From Pseudomonas alcaligenes (GTDB lineage Bacteria; Pseudomonadota; Gammaproteobacteria; Pseudomonadales; Pseudomonadaceae), in NCBI RefSeq assembly GCF_041729615.1, contig NZ_CP154874.1:2733001-2797000 (forward strand): a stretch of 64,000 nt of DNA. The letters run 5' to 3'. Of this stretch, positions 8,821 to 21,038 are shown in pieces (the first letter of the stretch is position 1; each line of letters starts with the position of its first letter). A model generated the notes under the pieces. It was not told where the DNA came from and made no database searches. It was given only the letters and a program-made list of their open reading frames with translations. A program made the translations under genes and the position numbers.

Positions 8821-10668
8821 TTACTCCGCCGCTTCGTTCTTGCGCGTCAGCAACGCCGGCTTCTCGCCGCGCGGGCGGCTGTCCTGCAGGCTTTCCAGCT
8901 GCTCCAGGGTCGGCAGGCGCTCACCCTTGCGGATGATCAGCGGCTGCTTGGCCGTGCGGCTGTCCTGCACCAGCGGCTCCTGGCGCTCGTAGCGCGGCTC
9001 CTCGCGACGACCGCCGCCCTGGGCACGCGGACCGCCCTGGCGCTGGCCGCGAGCCTGGCCCTGGCCTTGGCGCTGCGCGGGCTTGCCCTGCTTCTGGCCG
9101 CCCTGACGAGGGGCACCCTGGCCGCGTGCCTGCCCACCCTGGCCGCGTTGCCCGCCCTGGGCGCCACCCTGGCCACCGCGTCGGGGGTTGCGGCCCTGCG
9201 GTTGCGGCTGGGTCGGCACGTAGTCGGCGCGGTTGCCGAAATTGTCGAACTCGTCGTCGAGGAATTCCTCGGGGTCGCGCTCCGGCGGCAGGGCCAGCAG
9301 CGGGGCCGGCTGGCTGGCCTGGCGCGACTGGTTCTGCTGCGGCTGCTGGCCGGCTTCGCCCTTGCCCTTGCCGCGACGACGCTTGCGCTTCTTGCCCTGG
9401 CCTTCGCCGGCGGCGCCCTCGGCCTTGGGTTCGTGCTTGGCTTCGTGTCTGGGCTTGTCGGCGCGCGGCTGGCGCTCGGGGCGCGGGCCGCGCGCCTCCG
9501 GCTTCTCCACCTCGACGCTGGCCGGGTCGAAGCCCTGCATGTCGCCGTCGGCAATCTTCTGCTTGGTCAGGCGCTCGATGGCCTTGAGCAGCTTCTCCTC
9601 GTCCGGCGCCACCAGCGAGATGGCTTCACCGCTGCGCCCGGCCCGGCCGGTACGGCCGATGCGGTGGACGTAGTCTTCCTCGACGTTGGGCAGCTCGTAG
9701 TTGACCACGTGCGGCAGCTGGTCGATGTCCAGGCCGCGGGCGGCGATGTCGGTGGCCACCAGGATGCGCACCTGGTTGGCCTTGAAGTCGGCCAGGGCCT
9801 TGGTCCGTGCGTTCTGGCTCTTGTTGCCGTGGATCGCGGCGGCCGGCAGGCCGTGCTTGTCCAGGTACTCGGCCAGGCGGTTGGCGCCGTGCTTGGTGCG
9901 GGTGAACACCAGCACCTGCTCCCAGGCGCCGACGGTCACCAGGTGCGCCAGCAGGGCGCGCTTGTGCGTGGCCGGCAGGCGGAACACGCGCTGCTCGATG
10001 CGCTCGACCGTGGTGTTCGGCGGGGTGACCTCGATGCGCTCGGGGTTGTGCAGCAGCTTGCCGGCGAGGTCGGTGATGTCCTTGGAGAAGGTCGCCGAGA
10101 ACAGCAGGTTCTGCCGTTGCGCCGGCAGGCGCGCGAGGACCTTCTTCACGTCGTGGATGAAGCCCATGTCGAGCATGCGGTCGGCTTCGTCGAGGACCAG
10201 GATCTCCACGCGGGAGAGGTCGACGCTACCCTGGCCGGCCAGGTCGAGCAGGCGGCCGGGGCAGGCCACCAGCACGTCGACGCCCTTGGCCAGGGCCTGC
10301 ACCTGCGGGTTCATGCCGACGCCGCCGAAGATGCAGGCGCTGACGAATTTCAGGTCGCGGGCGTAGATCTTGAAGCTGTCGTGCACCTGGGCCGCCAGCT
10401 CGCGGGTCGGCGTCAGCACCAGCACGCGCGGCTGCTTGGGGCCGTGGCGGTGTTCGCGGTCCGGGTGGCCGCCGGGGAACAGGCGTTCCAGAATCGGCAG
10501 GGCGAAGCCTGCGGTTTTACCAGTACCCGTCTGGGCGGCGACCATCAGGTCGCGACCTTGCAACACGGCGGGGATGGCCCGCTGTTGCACCGGAGTGGGC
10601 TGGGCGTAACCGGCGGCTTCTACGGCGCCGGCCAATGCCTCGGAGAGACCGAGGGAAACAAAGGACAT
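8821..10668 (-). CDS. rhlE: DEAD-box ATP-dependent RNA helicase RhlE
   Basis: A 615-residue cytoplasmic RNA helicase involved in ribosome maturation and RNA turnover. All core motifs are visible: the Q motif ([10 protein letters not shown]), Walker A AQTGTGKT near residue 45, PTRELA, DEAD, SAT, and [11 protein letters not shown]. After the core (about residue 375) comes a long, low-complexity basic tail rich in Arg, Gly, Gln and Pro, typical of Pseudomonas RhlE proteins and likely to bind RNA or drive condensation. A leader of about 190 bases separates it from the next upstream gene. The mirror-strand frame is also open over its whole length because of codon bias and is not a gene. Confidence 0.94.
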   Translation of the reverse strand: MSFVSLGLSEALAGAVEAAGYAQPTPVQQRAIPAVLQGRDLMVAAQTGTGKTAGFALPILERLFPGGHPDREHRHGPKQPRVLVLTPTRELAAQVHDSFKIYARDLKFVSACIFGGVGMNPQVQALAKGVDVLVACPGRLLDLAGQGSVDLSRVEILVLDEADRMLDMGFIHDVKKVLARLPAQRQNLLFSATFSKDITDLAGKLLHNPERIEVTPPNTTVERIEQRVFRLPATHKRALLAHLVTVGAWEQVLVFTRTKHGANRLAEYLDKHGLPAAAIHGNKSQNARTKALADFKANQVRILVATDIAARGLDIDQLPHVVNYELPNVEEDYVHRIGRTGRAGRSGEAISLVAPDEEKLLKAIERLTKQKIADGDMQGFDPASVEVEKPEARGPRPERQPRADKPRHEAKHEPKAEGAAGEGQGKKRKRRRGKGKGEAGQQPQQNQSRQASQPAPLLALPPERDPEEFLDDEFDNFGNRADYVPTQPQPQGRNPRRGGQGGAQGGQRGQGGQARGQGAPRQGGQKQGKPAQRQGQGQARGQRQGGPRAQGGGRREEPRYERQEPLVQDSRTAKQPLIIRKGERLPTLEQLESLQDSRPRGEKPALLTRKNEAAE

Positions 10669-10858
10669 GTGTGATCCTGTCTATATGGGGCGAAGGCCCG
10701 ATGGGGGAAGCTGCCTGGCTTGAATCGCTCGTGCTGAGTGATCCCGTCCGGTACTGCTGGGCGATGGGTTGCCGAGCATCCGGGCGCAAGCCTGGCGGGA
10801 GCCCGGAGTATAACAGAGCAAGACGGTGGCGCCGCTAGCTGCCCGTCGGCGGTTTTTC

Positions 10859-11629
10859 TCAATACTTGGCGGCGATCGGCGCGTTGGCCGGTTCGGCGTA
10901 GCGTGCCTGCAGGCGGGCGTAGGCCATTTCACGCTTGAAACGGCGCAGCTCGCCGGCGAAGCGCACGGCCAGCTCCTGCAGTTGCGGGGTGCGGCGCAGG
11001 GCCAGGTACAGACGGTCGCTGCCCAGCGCCTTGCGGTTGTAGCCGAGCTGGTTGCCCAGGCCCAGCTGCGCGGCCAGATACAGCCCGGCGCGGCGGTCGT
11101 TGACCACCAGGTCGACGCGCTGGCGCACCAGCTTGCCCAGGTTGGCCTCGTGGGACGGCGCCTCCTCGCGGCTGAACAGGCGCGAGTCGCGGAAGGCCTG
11201 GTCGTTGTACCAGTAGCCGGGCGAGGTGCCGATCACCAGGTCGCGCAGGTCCTCCAGCGAGCGGTAGGGGTAGGGCCGGCTGCGGGCGTGGAACAGGACG
11301 AACTCGACTTCCGACAGCGGCTCCTCGACGAACAGCATCTGCGCCTCGCGCTCGGGGATGCGGAAGATGTCGAGGATGCCGTCCGCCTGGCCCTGTTCGA
11401 AAGCCAGCAGGCAGCGCTTCCAGGGCAGGAACTGCCATTCGACCTCGACGCCCAGTCGGCGCAGCACTTCGGCGCTGATCTCGTAGTCGAGCCCGCGCGG
11501 CTGGCCGTTTTCCTCGTAGACGTAGGGCGCCCAGGCCTCGGTGACGATGCGCAGCGGCTCCGCCCGGGCGGCGCAGGCGAGGCAGCTGAACAAGAGGATG
11601 GCAATAAAATGGCGCTGGAATAATGGCAT
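10859..11629 (-). CDS. Periplasmic solute-binding protein, SBP_bac_3 family
   Basis: A 256-residue protein with an N-terminal signal peptide ending near ARA/EPLRIV, followed by an amino-acid-type solute-binding fold (LRIVTEAWAPYVYEENGQPRG, then LDYEISAEVLRRLGVEVEW). No permease or ATPase gene is adjacent, so it may be an orphan binding protein or a sensor-like protein, as many Pseudomonas SBP_bac_3 singletons appear to be. It lies between rhlE and metF on the same strand, as in P. aeruginosa. The ligand is unknown. Confidence 0.82.
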   Translation of the reverse strand: MPLFQRHFIAILLFSCLACAARAEPLRIVTEAWAPYVYEENGQPRGLDYEISAEVLRRLGVEVEWQFLPWKRCLLAFEQGQADGILDIFRIPEREAQMLFVEEPLSEVEFVLFHARSRPYPYRSLEDLRDLVIGTSPGYWYNDQAFRDSRLFSREEAPSHEANLGKLVRQRVDLVVNDRRAGLYLAAQLGLGNQLGYNRKALGSDRLYLALRRTPQLQELAVRFAGELRRFKREMAYARLQARYAEPANAPIAAKY

Positions 11630-11701
11630 TTCGCCAGAATAATCGGCTTTTGCCTGGTTGAAAAGTGACCAGTCGGTCTATTGATCGGGTGAATGGCCAA
11701 G

Positions 11702-11725
11702 AAAAAGCCGGGGCATGCCCCGGCT
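11702..11725 (-). terminator. Rho-independent terminator after metF
   Basis: Read on the minus strand, a GCCGGGGCATGCCCCGGC hairpin is followed by T5, 20 bases after the metF stop codon. Confidence 0.88.
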
Positions 11726-11745
11726 CCCTGGTGTTGCAGGCCGCG

Positions 11746-12591
11746 TCAGCGGGGAAGCTTCAGGTTGTTCCAGATCGCCAGGCTCGGCTCGGCCTGGTTC
11801 AGGGTGTAGAAGTGCAGGCCCGGGGCGCCGCCGGCCAGCAGGCGCTCGCACATCTCGGTGACCACCTGCTCGCCGAACGCCTGGATGCTCTCCAGGTCGT
11901 CGCCGTAGGCTTCCAGCTGCTTGCGGATCCAGCGCGGGATCTCGGCGCCGCAGGCGTCGGAGAAGCGAGCCAGCTTGCTGTAGTTGGTGATCGGCATGAT
12001 GCCCGGCACGATCGGCAGTTCCACGCCGAGCTTGCGCACGCGCTCGACGAAGTAGAAGTAGCAGTCGGCGCTGAAGAAGTACTGGGTGATGGCGCTGTCG
12101 GCGCCGGCCTGGCACTTGCGCACGAAGTTCTTCAGGTCGTCCTCGTAGCTGCGCGCCTGCGGGTGCACTTCCGGGTAGGCCGCCACCTCGATGTGGAAGT
12201 GGTCGCCGGTTTCGCTGCGGATGAACTCCACCAGCTCGTTGGCATAGCGCAGCTCGCCGCTGGCCATGCCCATGCCGGACGGCAGGTCGCCGCGCAGGGC
12301 GACGATGCGCTTGATCCCGGAGTTTTTGTACTGGCTGAGCAGGCTGCGCAGCTCGGCCTTGTTGTCACCGACGCAGGACAGGTGCGGCGCGGTCGGCACG
12401 CCGACATCGCCATCGAGCTGCAGCACGGTGTTGAGGGTGCGGTCGCGGGTCGAGCCGCCTGCGCCATAGGTGCAGGAGAAGAAGTCCGGCTTGTAGCCGG
12501 CCAGCTGGCGCGCGACGTTGAGCAGTTTTTCATGCCCGGCTTCGGTCTTGGTGGGGAAGAACTCGAAGCTGTAACGGCGTTCTTGAGACAT
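11746..12591 (-). CDS. metF: Methylenetetrahydrofolate reductase MetF
   Basis: A 281-residue FAD enzyme that reduces 5,10-methylene-THF to 5-methyl-THF, the methyl donor for methionine synthesis. The N-terminus RRYSFEFFPTKTEAG carries the catalytic Glu region, and LSCVGDNKAEL, RGDLPSGMG and ITQYFFSADCYFYFVERV are typical MetF blocks. Length is close to that of bacterial MetF (about 290). It lies directly downstream of ahcY, with a strong hairpin between them, so one transcript probably serves both. Confidence 0.95.
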   Translation of the reverse strand: MSQERRYSFEFFPTKTEAGHEKLLNVARQLAGYKPDFFSCTYGAGGSTRDRTLNTVLQLDGDVGVPTAPHLSCVGDNKAELRSLLSQYKNSGIKRIVALRGDLPSGMGMASGELRYANELVEFIRSETGDHFHIEVAAYPEVHPQARSYEDDLKNFVRKCQAGADSAITQYFFSADCYFYFVERVRKLGVELPIVPGIMPITNYSKLARFSDACGAEIPRWIRKQLEAYGDDLESIQAFGEQVVTEMCERLLAGGAPGLHFYTLNQAEPSLAIWNNLKLPR

Positions 12592-12615
12592 GGATTCGGT
12601 CCTTGCAGACGCGCG

Positions 12616-12643
12616 GAGGGCGGGCCGTCGCCGGCCCGCCCTC
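12616..12643 (-). other. Strong intercistronic hairpin between ahcY and metF
   Basis: An 11-bp perfect G+C stem (GAGGGCGGGCC/GGCCCGCCCTC) with a 6-base loop lies between the ahcY stop codon and the metF start. No T run follows on either strand, so it is not a standard terminator. It may stabilise the ahcY part of the message, mark a processing point or reduce read-through into metF. Confidence 0.5.
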
Positions 12644-12651
12644 GCGGTGCA

Positions 12652-14043
<1,392 letters not shown>

Positions 14044-14054
14044 GCGAAAGCTCT

Positions 14055-14075
14055 CCATTCGTTGTCTGCGAATGG
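14055..14075 (-). promoter_or_regulatory. Expression-platform hairpin covering the ahcY ribosome site
   Basis: On the minus strand CCATTCG pairs with CGAATGG around a 7-base loop. The 3' arm includes the first two G of the GGAGAG ribosome site (14051-14056), and the 5' arm shares two bases with the riboswitch pseudoknot strand (14074-14080). The two structures should therefore compete. When SAH is bound and the pseudoknot forms, the ribosome site would be freed. Confidence 0.6.
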
Positions 14076-14152
14076 GCGCCGTTGATGCGTTTGGGTAACG
14101 CCCCATCCGAGCCTGACAGGCGGTCTTTCGGCCTGCTGCAGCGCCCCTCGGA
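14074..14152 (-). promoter_or_regulatory. SAH riboswitch (S-adenosylhomocysteine-sensing aptamer)
   Basis: The minus strand carries the known SAH aptamer order. The P1 5' arm TCCGAG (14147-14152) is followed by GGGCGCTGCAGC, then a P2 hairpin (CAGGC/GCCTG), then CAGGCTCGGA closing P1 (14106-14111), a short GCGTT/AACGC hairpin (P4), and GGCGCCC (14074-14080), which can pair with the GGGCGC next to P1 as the pseudoknot. The position directly before ahcY is where this class occurs in Pseudomonas. Assignment is by recognised consensus, without a covariance search. Confidence 0.9.
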
Positions 14153-14318
14153 CAGGTGGCGGGCATGACCGGGCGGAGCCGGCCATGTGAAGCCCGGCGA
14201 TTATAGCCATCCCGGCGCCGCAGCCCAAGGTCTTCCGTCGTGCGACAGCCTGGCGCTTGGCGAGCGAAGGGTGGGCTGGCAATACTGTCGCCCCTTTCGT
14301 CCGTGACTGGCTGTAGAT

Positions 14319-16465
<2,147 letters not shown>

Positions 16466-16477
16466 CTAGCCCAGGGC

Positions 16478-16506
16478 ATAAAAAAGCCCCGCCGAAGCGG
16501 GGCTTT
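16478..16506 (-). terminator. Rho-independent terminator after metK
   Basis: Read on the minus strand, GCCCCGC-TTCG-GCGGGGC is followed by T6, 20 bases after the metK stop codon. Confidence 0.88.
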
Positions 16507-16525
16507 GCGTCGCGGCAACCAGGCC

Positions 16526-17716
16526 TTACAGGCCGGCGGCGGCGCGCAGGGCCTCGACCTTGTCGGTCTTTTCCCAGGTGAAGGTGCTGAAGGTGTCGTT
16601 GCCGACGGTCTTCTGCTCCGGGGTGCGGCCGAAGTGGCCGTAGGCCGCGGTGTCGCGGTACATCGGATGGAGCAGGTCGAGCATCTTGGTGATGGCGTAG
16701 GGGCGCAGGTCGAACACTTCGCGCACCAGCTTGATGATGGTGTCCTCGCTGACCTTGTTGGTGCCGAAGGTGTTGATCGAGATGGAGGTCGGCTGGGCCA
16801 CGCCAATGGCGTAGGACACCTGGATCTCGCAGCGCTCGGCCAGGCCCGCGGCGACGATGTTCTTGGCCACGTAGCGGCCGGCGTAGGCGGCCGAACGGTC
16901 GACCTTGGACGGGTCCTTGCCGGAGAAGGCGCCGCCGCCGTGGCGGGCCATGCCGCCGTAGGAGTCGACGATGATCTTGCGCCCGGTCAGGCCGCAGTCG
17001 CCCACCGGGCCGCCGATCACGAAGTTGCCGGTCGGGTTGATGTGGAACTGGGTGTCCTTGTGCAGCAGCTCGGCCGGCAGGGTGTGCTTGATGATCAGTT
17101 CCATCACCGCTTCACGCAGGTCGGGCAGTGCGACGTCCGGGCTGTGCTGGGTGGACAGCACCACGGCGTCGATGCCGACCACCTTGCCGTGCTCGTAGCG
17201 GCAGGTGACCTGGCTCTTGGCATCCGGGCGCAGCCACGGCAGCAGGCCGGACTTGCGCGCCTCGGCCTGGCGCTCGACCAGACGGTGCGAGAAGCAGATC
17301 GGTGCCGGCATCAGCACGTCGGTCTCGTTGCTGGCGTAGCCGAACATCAGGCCCTGGTCGCCGGCGCCCTGGTCTTCCGGCTTGGCGCGGTCGACACCCT
17401 GGTTGATGTCCGGGGACTGCTTGCCAATGATGTTCATCACGCCGCAGGTGGCGCCGTCGAAGCCGACGTCGGAGCTGGTGTAGCCGATGTCGCAGATCAC
17501 GTCGCGGACGATCTGCTCGAGGTCGACCCAGGCGCTGGTGGTGACTTCGCCGGCGACGATGGCAACGCCGGTCTTGACCAGGGTCTCCACGGCCACGCGG
17601 GCGTGTTTGTCCTGGGCGATGATGGCGTCGAGGACGGCATCGGAAATCTGGTCGGCGATCTTGTCCGGGTGGCCTTCGGACACGGATTCGGAGGTAAACA
17701 GGGAGTATTCGCTCAT
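16526..17716 (-). CDS. metK: S-adenosylmethionine synthase MetK
   Basis: A 396-residue cytosolic enzyme that makes SAM from methionine and ATP. The family blocks are all present: [25 protein letters not shown] at the N-terminus, the [12 protein letters not shown] signature near residue 120, and the P-loop-like [19 protein letters not shown] with catalytic lysines. It starts 13 bases after the stop of the ArsR-methyltransferase gene, so the pair is probably an operon and metK is likely under control of that regulator. A terminator follows. Confidence 0.96.
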   Translation of the reverse strand: MSEYSLFTSESVSEGHPDKIADQISDAVLDAIIAQDKHARVAVETLVKTGVAIVAGEVTTSAWVDLEQIVRDVICDIGYTSSDVGFDGATCGVMNIIGKQSPDINQGVDRAKPEDQGAGDQGLMFGYASNETDVLMPAPICFSHRLVERQAEARKSGLLPWLRPDAKSQVTCRYEHGKVVGIDAVVLSTQHSPDVALPDLREAVMELIIKHTLPAELLHKDTQFHINPTGNFVIGGPVGDCGLTGRKIIVDSYGGMARHGGGAFSGKDPSKVDRSAAYAGRYVAKNIVAAGLAERCEIQVSYAIGVAQPTSISINTFGTNKVSEDTIIKLVREVFDLRPYAITKMLDLLHPMYRDTAAYGHFGRTPEQKTVGNDTFSTFTWEKTDKVEALRAAAGL

Positions 17717-17729
17717 TTCAAAATCCTAT

Positions 17730-18725
17730 TCATACCTGGGTTTGCTTCGCATCCGGCTTGGCGAAGTGCCGTACCTGAATCTGAAAGCCGTTCTTGAGGC
17801 CCACATAGAGGCTCTCGCCGGGCGTGAGCCCCGCGGCATCGGCCCAACGGGCCAGATCTTCCTGTTCGAAGCCGAGCCAGAGATCGCCGCAGGCCGTCCT
17901 GGCCCAGCTCTGGTCATGGCTGCACAACTCGGTGACCAGCAGGCTGCCGCCGGTCTTCACCAGGCGCGCCAGCTGTTTCAGCGCCTCGGCCGGGGCGGCG
18001 AAATGGTGCAGCACCATGTTCACCACCACGCAGTCGGCGGCGCCGAGCTCGTCGTTGAGGGCATCGGCGAGCTTGAGCTCGACATTGCCCAGTCGTTCTT
18101 CATTACAGCGCTGGCGCGCCAGCTCCAGCATCGCCGCGCTGTTGTCCAGCGCCACCACGTGGTGGAAGCGTCGCGCCAGCTCCGGCAGGAAGCCACCGTC
18201 GCCGGGGCCGACCTCCAGCGCCGTGGCCTCGCGGGTGAAGCCCAGTGCATCGAGCAGGGCCAGCACGCTGTCGCGGTACTGCGGCAGGCCGGCGATCAGG
18301 TCCTGCTGGGCCTGGAACTTGTCCGCCGCGCGGGCGAAGAAGTCGCGGCTGGCGGCGGCGCGCTGGGCGTGCACGGCGGCGATGCGCGCCTCGACTTCGG
18401 CCGGTAGCTGCAAGCCATCGACCTCCGTCAGCAGCGCGCCGTGCAGGGTGCCGCCGAGCAGCTCGCCCTGCGGCAGGGCGCGGCGGTAGAACACCGCGTT
18501 GCCTTCGCGGCGCGTCGCCACCAGGCCGGCCTGGGCCAGCACCTTGAGGTGGTGGCTCATGCCCGACTGGCCGATGGCGAAGATCTGCGCCAGTTCCAGC
18601 ACGCCGAACGAGTCGTTGGCCAGCGCGCGCAGCACGTTCAGGCGCAGCGGATCGCCGCCGGCCTTGCACAGGGCGGCCAGTTCATCGGCAGGCTCGAAGC
18701 GGAGCTGGGGCACGCGCATATTCAT
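17730..18725 (-). CDS. ArsR-family regulator fused to a SAM-dependent methyltransferase domain
   Basis: A 331-residue fusion. Residues about 10-95 are a winged-helix ArsR domain (DPLRLNVLRALANDSFGVLELAQIF, then SGMSHHLKVLAQAGLVATRREGNAVFYR); residues about 150-300 are a class I methyltransferase (ALEVGPGDGGFLPELA, VVALDNSAAML, VVNMVLHH). The domain that binds SAM or SAH and the position just before metK suggest a regulator that senses the methyl-cycle state, comparable with SahR-type ArsR regulators of Proteobacteria. A perfect palindrome 41 bases upstream is a likely autoregulatory site. Whether it methylates anything is unknown. A second ATG two codons on is an equally possible start. Confidence 0.88.
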   Translation of the reverse strand: MNMRVPQLRFEPADELAALCKAGGDPLRLNVLRALANDSFGVLELAQIFAIGQSGMSHHLKVLAQAGLVATRREGNAVFYRRALPQGELLGGTLHGALLTEVDGLQLPAEVEARIAAVHAQRAAASRDFFARAADKFQAQQDLIAGLPQYRDSVLALLDALGFTREATALEVGPGDGGFLPELARRFHHVVALDNSAAMLELARQRCNEERLGNVELKLADALNDELGAADCVVVNMVLHHFAAPAEALKQLARLVKTGGSLLVTELCSHDQSWARTACGDLWLGFEQEDLARWADAAGLTPGESLYVGLKNGFQIQVRHFAKPDAKQTQV

Positions 18726-18765
18726 AGGGGCGGCAGTCTAGTCGCTCACTTTTCATCCAGCAACA

Positions 18766-18791
18766 GCAATATCAAAAAGTTTTGATATTGC
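18766..18791. promoter_or_regulatory. Perfect 12-2-12 palindrome before the ArsR-methyltransferase/metK operon (putative operator)
   Basis: GCAATATCAAAA, two bases (AG), then TTTTGATATTGC: a 12-bp inverted repeat without mismatch. It straddles the end of the LysR gene and lies 41 bases before the ArsR-methyltransferase start codon, where a promoter is expected. ArsR-family proteins bind A+T-rich palindromes of this shape. It could also be a weak hairpin at the end of the LysR message, but no T run follows on that strand. Confidence 0.55.
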
Positions 18792-19662
18792 CTTCGATGA
18801 GCTGCAGGAAGGCGGCCGGCGCGGGGTTGAGCTGGCTGCCGCGGCGCCAGAGCACGTGCAGGTCGCGCTCGATCTGCAGGTCGCGCACGTCGAGCTGCAC
18901 CAGGCGGCCGTCGGCCAGTTCCTCTTCCACCACCAGTTGCGACAGCCAGGCGATGCCGCGCCCGCAGGCGATCAGGCGCTTGAGCGGTTCGGTGCCGCCG
19001 CCGACCATGGCCGCCCGCGCCTCCAGGCCGAGCTCGGCGTAGGCCTGCTCGATGCTGGCGCGGGCGCCGGAGCCGGGCTCGCGCAGGTACAGCTCGTGCG
19101 CCTGCAGTTCGGCCATGCGCAGGTCGCGGCGGCCGGCCAGCGGATGGGCGGGGCCGGCCACCGGCAGCAGGCGGTCGCGGGCCAGCAGGTGATGGGCGTA
19201 GTCGGCGGCGGGGAAGGGACCCTCGACGAAACCCAGGCTGATCAGCGCGTCGTCCAGCTGCTGCAGCACTTCACGGGTGTTGCTCACCTGCAGGCTAATG
19301 AAGACGCCGGGATGCTCCGCACGAAAGTGGTTCAGCAGCGGCGGCAGCCAGTAGGCGCCGAGGGTGGCGCTGGCGCCGAGAGTCAGTTCGCCATGGCCGA
19401 GCCCGGCCAGGTCGCGCAGGTCGCGTTCGGCGGCCTGCTCGAGGGCGAAGATGCGCTCGGCGAACTGCAGCAGGCGCTGACCGCCCTCGGTCGGCTTGAC
19501 CCCGCGCGGGTGGCGGTCGAACAGGGCCAGGCCGAGGCTGGCTTCCAGCTCGCGGATCTCCCGGGTCACCGCCGGCTGGCTGATGTGCAGGCGCTGGGCG
19601 CCGGCGCTGATGCTGCCGGCCTCGGCGACGGCGAGGAAGACCTTGAGGTGGTGCAGGTTCAT
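18772..19662 (-). CDS. LysR-family transcriptional regulator
   Basis: A 296-residue LTTR. The N-terminal winged helix-turn-helix is clear (MNLHHLKVFLAVAEAGSISA, then AAQRLHISQ-like RLHISQPAVTREIRELEASLG), followed by the two-lobed effector domain (LTLGASATLGAYWLPPLLNHF). It is divergent from the TDT-family transporter gene, 105 bases away, so by the usual LysR rule it probably controls that gene and itself from the shared region. It resembles CbbR/CysB-type LTTRs in general layout only; the effector is unknown. Confidence 0.9.
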   Translation of the reverse strand: MNLHHLKVFLAVAEAGSISAGAQRLHISQPAVTREIRELEASLGLALFDRHPRGVKPTEGGQRLLQFAERIFALEQAAERDLRDLAGLGHGELTLGASATLGAYWLPPLLNHFRAEHPGVFISLQVSNTREVLQQLDDALISLGFVEGPFPAADYAHHLLARDRLLPVAGPAHPLAGRRDLRMAELQAHELYLREPGSGARASIEQAYAELGLEARAAMVGGGTEPLKRLIACGRGIAWLSQLVVEEELADGRLVQLDVRDLQIERDLHVLWRRGSQLNPAPAAFLQLIEGNIKTF

Positions 19663-19671
19663 GGGGATATG

Positions 19672-19699
19672 GCATGCATAAAAAGTATGTATTGCATGC
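19672..19699. promoter_or_regulatory. Inverted repeat in the LysR/TDT divergent promoter region
   Basis: GCATGCA and TGCATGC form a perfect 7-bp inverted repeat separated by 14 A+T-rich bases, 10 bases before the LysR start codon. A direct repeat TATGTATT occurs at 19686-19693 and 19704-19711. Spacing and place fit a LysR-type recognition region, but binding is inferred only. Confidence 0.4.
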
Positions 19700-19767
19700 T
19701 GAATATGTATTTTTCATATGGCAAGCGCCTTTCTAGCCTTGGCAGCCTCTTGTTGCTGCCTGCCGTG

Positions 19768-20922
19768 ATGCCCATGCCGCGCCCCTTCACCCGTCTGCCC
19801 GAACCCTGGGCCTTCGTCCGTCACTTCACTCCCAACTGGTTCGCCATGACCATGGGCACCGGCGTACTCGCCCTGGTGATCGCCCACCTGCCCTGGAGCC
19901 TGCCGGGGCAGCTGGCCCTGGCCGAGGCCCTGTGGCTGTTCGCCGTGCTGCTCTTCGCGGTGTTCAGCCTGCTGTTCCTAGCGCGTGCACTGCTGTTTCG
20001 CGACACCCTGTGGCCGATGCTGCTGCACCCGGTGCAGTCGATGTTCCTCGGCGCCATTCCCATGGGCCTGGCCATGCTGATCAGCGGCCTGGTGCAGTTC
20101 GGCCCGGCGCGCTGGGGCGATGGCGTGTATGCGCTGGCGCATGCTCTCTGGTGGCTGGATGCGGCCATGGCGCTGGGCAGCGCGCTGCTGGTGCCCTACC
20201 TGATGTTTACCCGGCAGAGCCATGCGCTGGAGAAGATGACCGCCGTGTGGCTGCTGCCGATCGTCGCGCCGGAGGTGGCGGCTGGCGCCGGTGGCGCGCT
20301 GATGCCGCACCTGGACCCGGCATCCGCGCGCCAGCTGCTGGTGGTCGGCTTCATTCTCTGGGGCATGTCGCTGGCCCTGGCCTTCTCGCTGATCACCCTG
20401 GTGCTGCTGCGCCTGGCCCTGCACAAGCTGCCGGACACCGACTTCGCCGCCACCAGCTGGCTGCCGCTGGGGCCGCTGGCCACCGGCTGCCTGGGCCTGC
20501 TGAGCATGGGCCAGGCGGCACCGGCGGCTTTCGCCGGCACCGCGCTGGCCGGCGCCGCCGAGATCGTCCACGGCTTCGGCCTGGTCGGCGGCCTGGCGCT
20601 TTGGGGCGCGGGGCTGTGGTGGCTGGTCATCGCCGTCCTGTTCACCCGCCACTACATCCGCGACAACATGCCGTTCAACCTCGGCTGGTGGGGCTTCACC
20701 TTCCCGCTCGGGGTATTCGCCCTGGCCACCTTCGAGCTGCTGCGCCTGACCGAACTGCGCTTCTTCGCCCTGGTCGGCCTGGTGCTGGCGGTGCAGCTGG
20801 CGGCGGTCTGGCTGCTGGTGCTGCAGCGCACCCTGCGCGGGGTGTGGCATGGCGAACTGTTCCAGGCGCCCTGCCTGGGCGGGCCGCAGGCGCCGGCGCA
20901 CGGGGTGTTCAGCGCCGACTGA
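19768..20922 (+). CDS. TDT/SLAC1-family transporter (TehA-like)
   Basis: A 384-residue inner-membrane protein with about ten hydrophobic segments. The N-terminal run [28 protein letters not shown] is typical of the tellurite-resistance/dicarboxylate transporter (TDT) superfamily, which includes TehA, Mae1, SSU1 sulfite exporters and SLAC1. The start is uncertain: ATGs at 19768 and 19774 and an earlier one near 19707 are in frame, none with a good ribosome site. The substrate cannot be fixed by sequence; sulfite, dicarboxylate or an anion are possible. The divergent LysR gene probably regulates it. Confidence 0.85.
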   Translation: MPMPRPFTRLPEPWAFVRHFTPNWFAMTMGTGVLALVIAHLPWSLPGQLALAEALWLFAVLLFAVFSLLFLARALLFRDTLWPMLLHPVQSMFLGAIPMGLAMLISGLVQFGPARWGDGVYALAHALWWLDAAMALGSALLVPYLMFTRQSHALEKMTAVWLLPIVAPEVAAGAGGALMPHLDPASARQLLVVGFILWGMSLALAFSLITLVLLRLALHKLPDTDFAATSWLPLGPLATGCLGLLSMGQAAPAAFAGTALAGAAEIVHGFGLVGGLALWGAGLWWLVIAVLFTRHYIRDNMPFNLGWWGFTFPLGVFALATFELLRLTELRFFALVGLVLAVQLAAVWLLVLQRTLRGVWHGELFQAPCLGGPQAPAHGVFSAD

Positions 20923-21038
20923 CGATTGCCGCGGGGCGTTCGACCATCTGTCATTGCCCCCGCGGCGCCTGCTGGGCGAAAATACGCGCCTTTTTCCGCC
21001 CCCTTCATTCAGAAGCAGCCCCCGCAGGAGATTCAGCG

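Noticed and set aside
8719..10674. Plus-strand open frame of 651 codons opposite rhlE
   Set aside because: Mirror of the RhlE codons in a high-GC gene; the product is low-complexity Leu/Ala/Val-Gly repeats without any domain.
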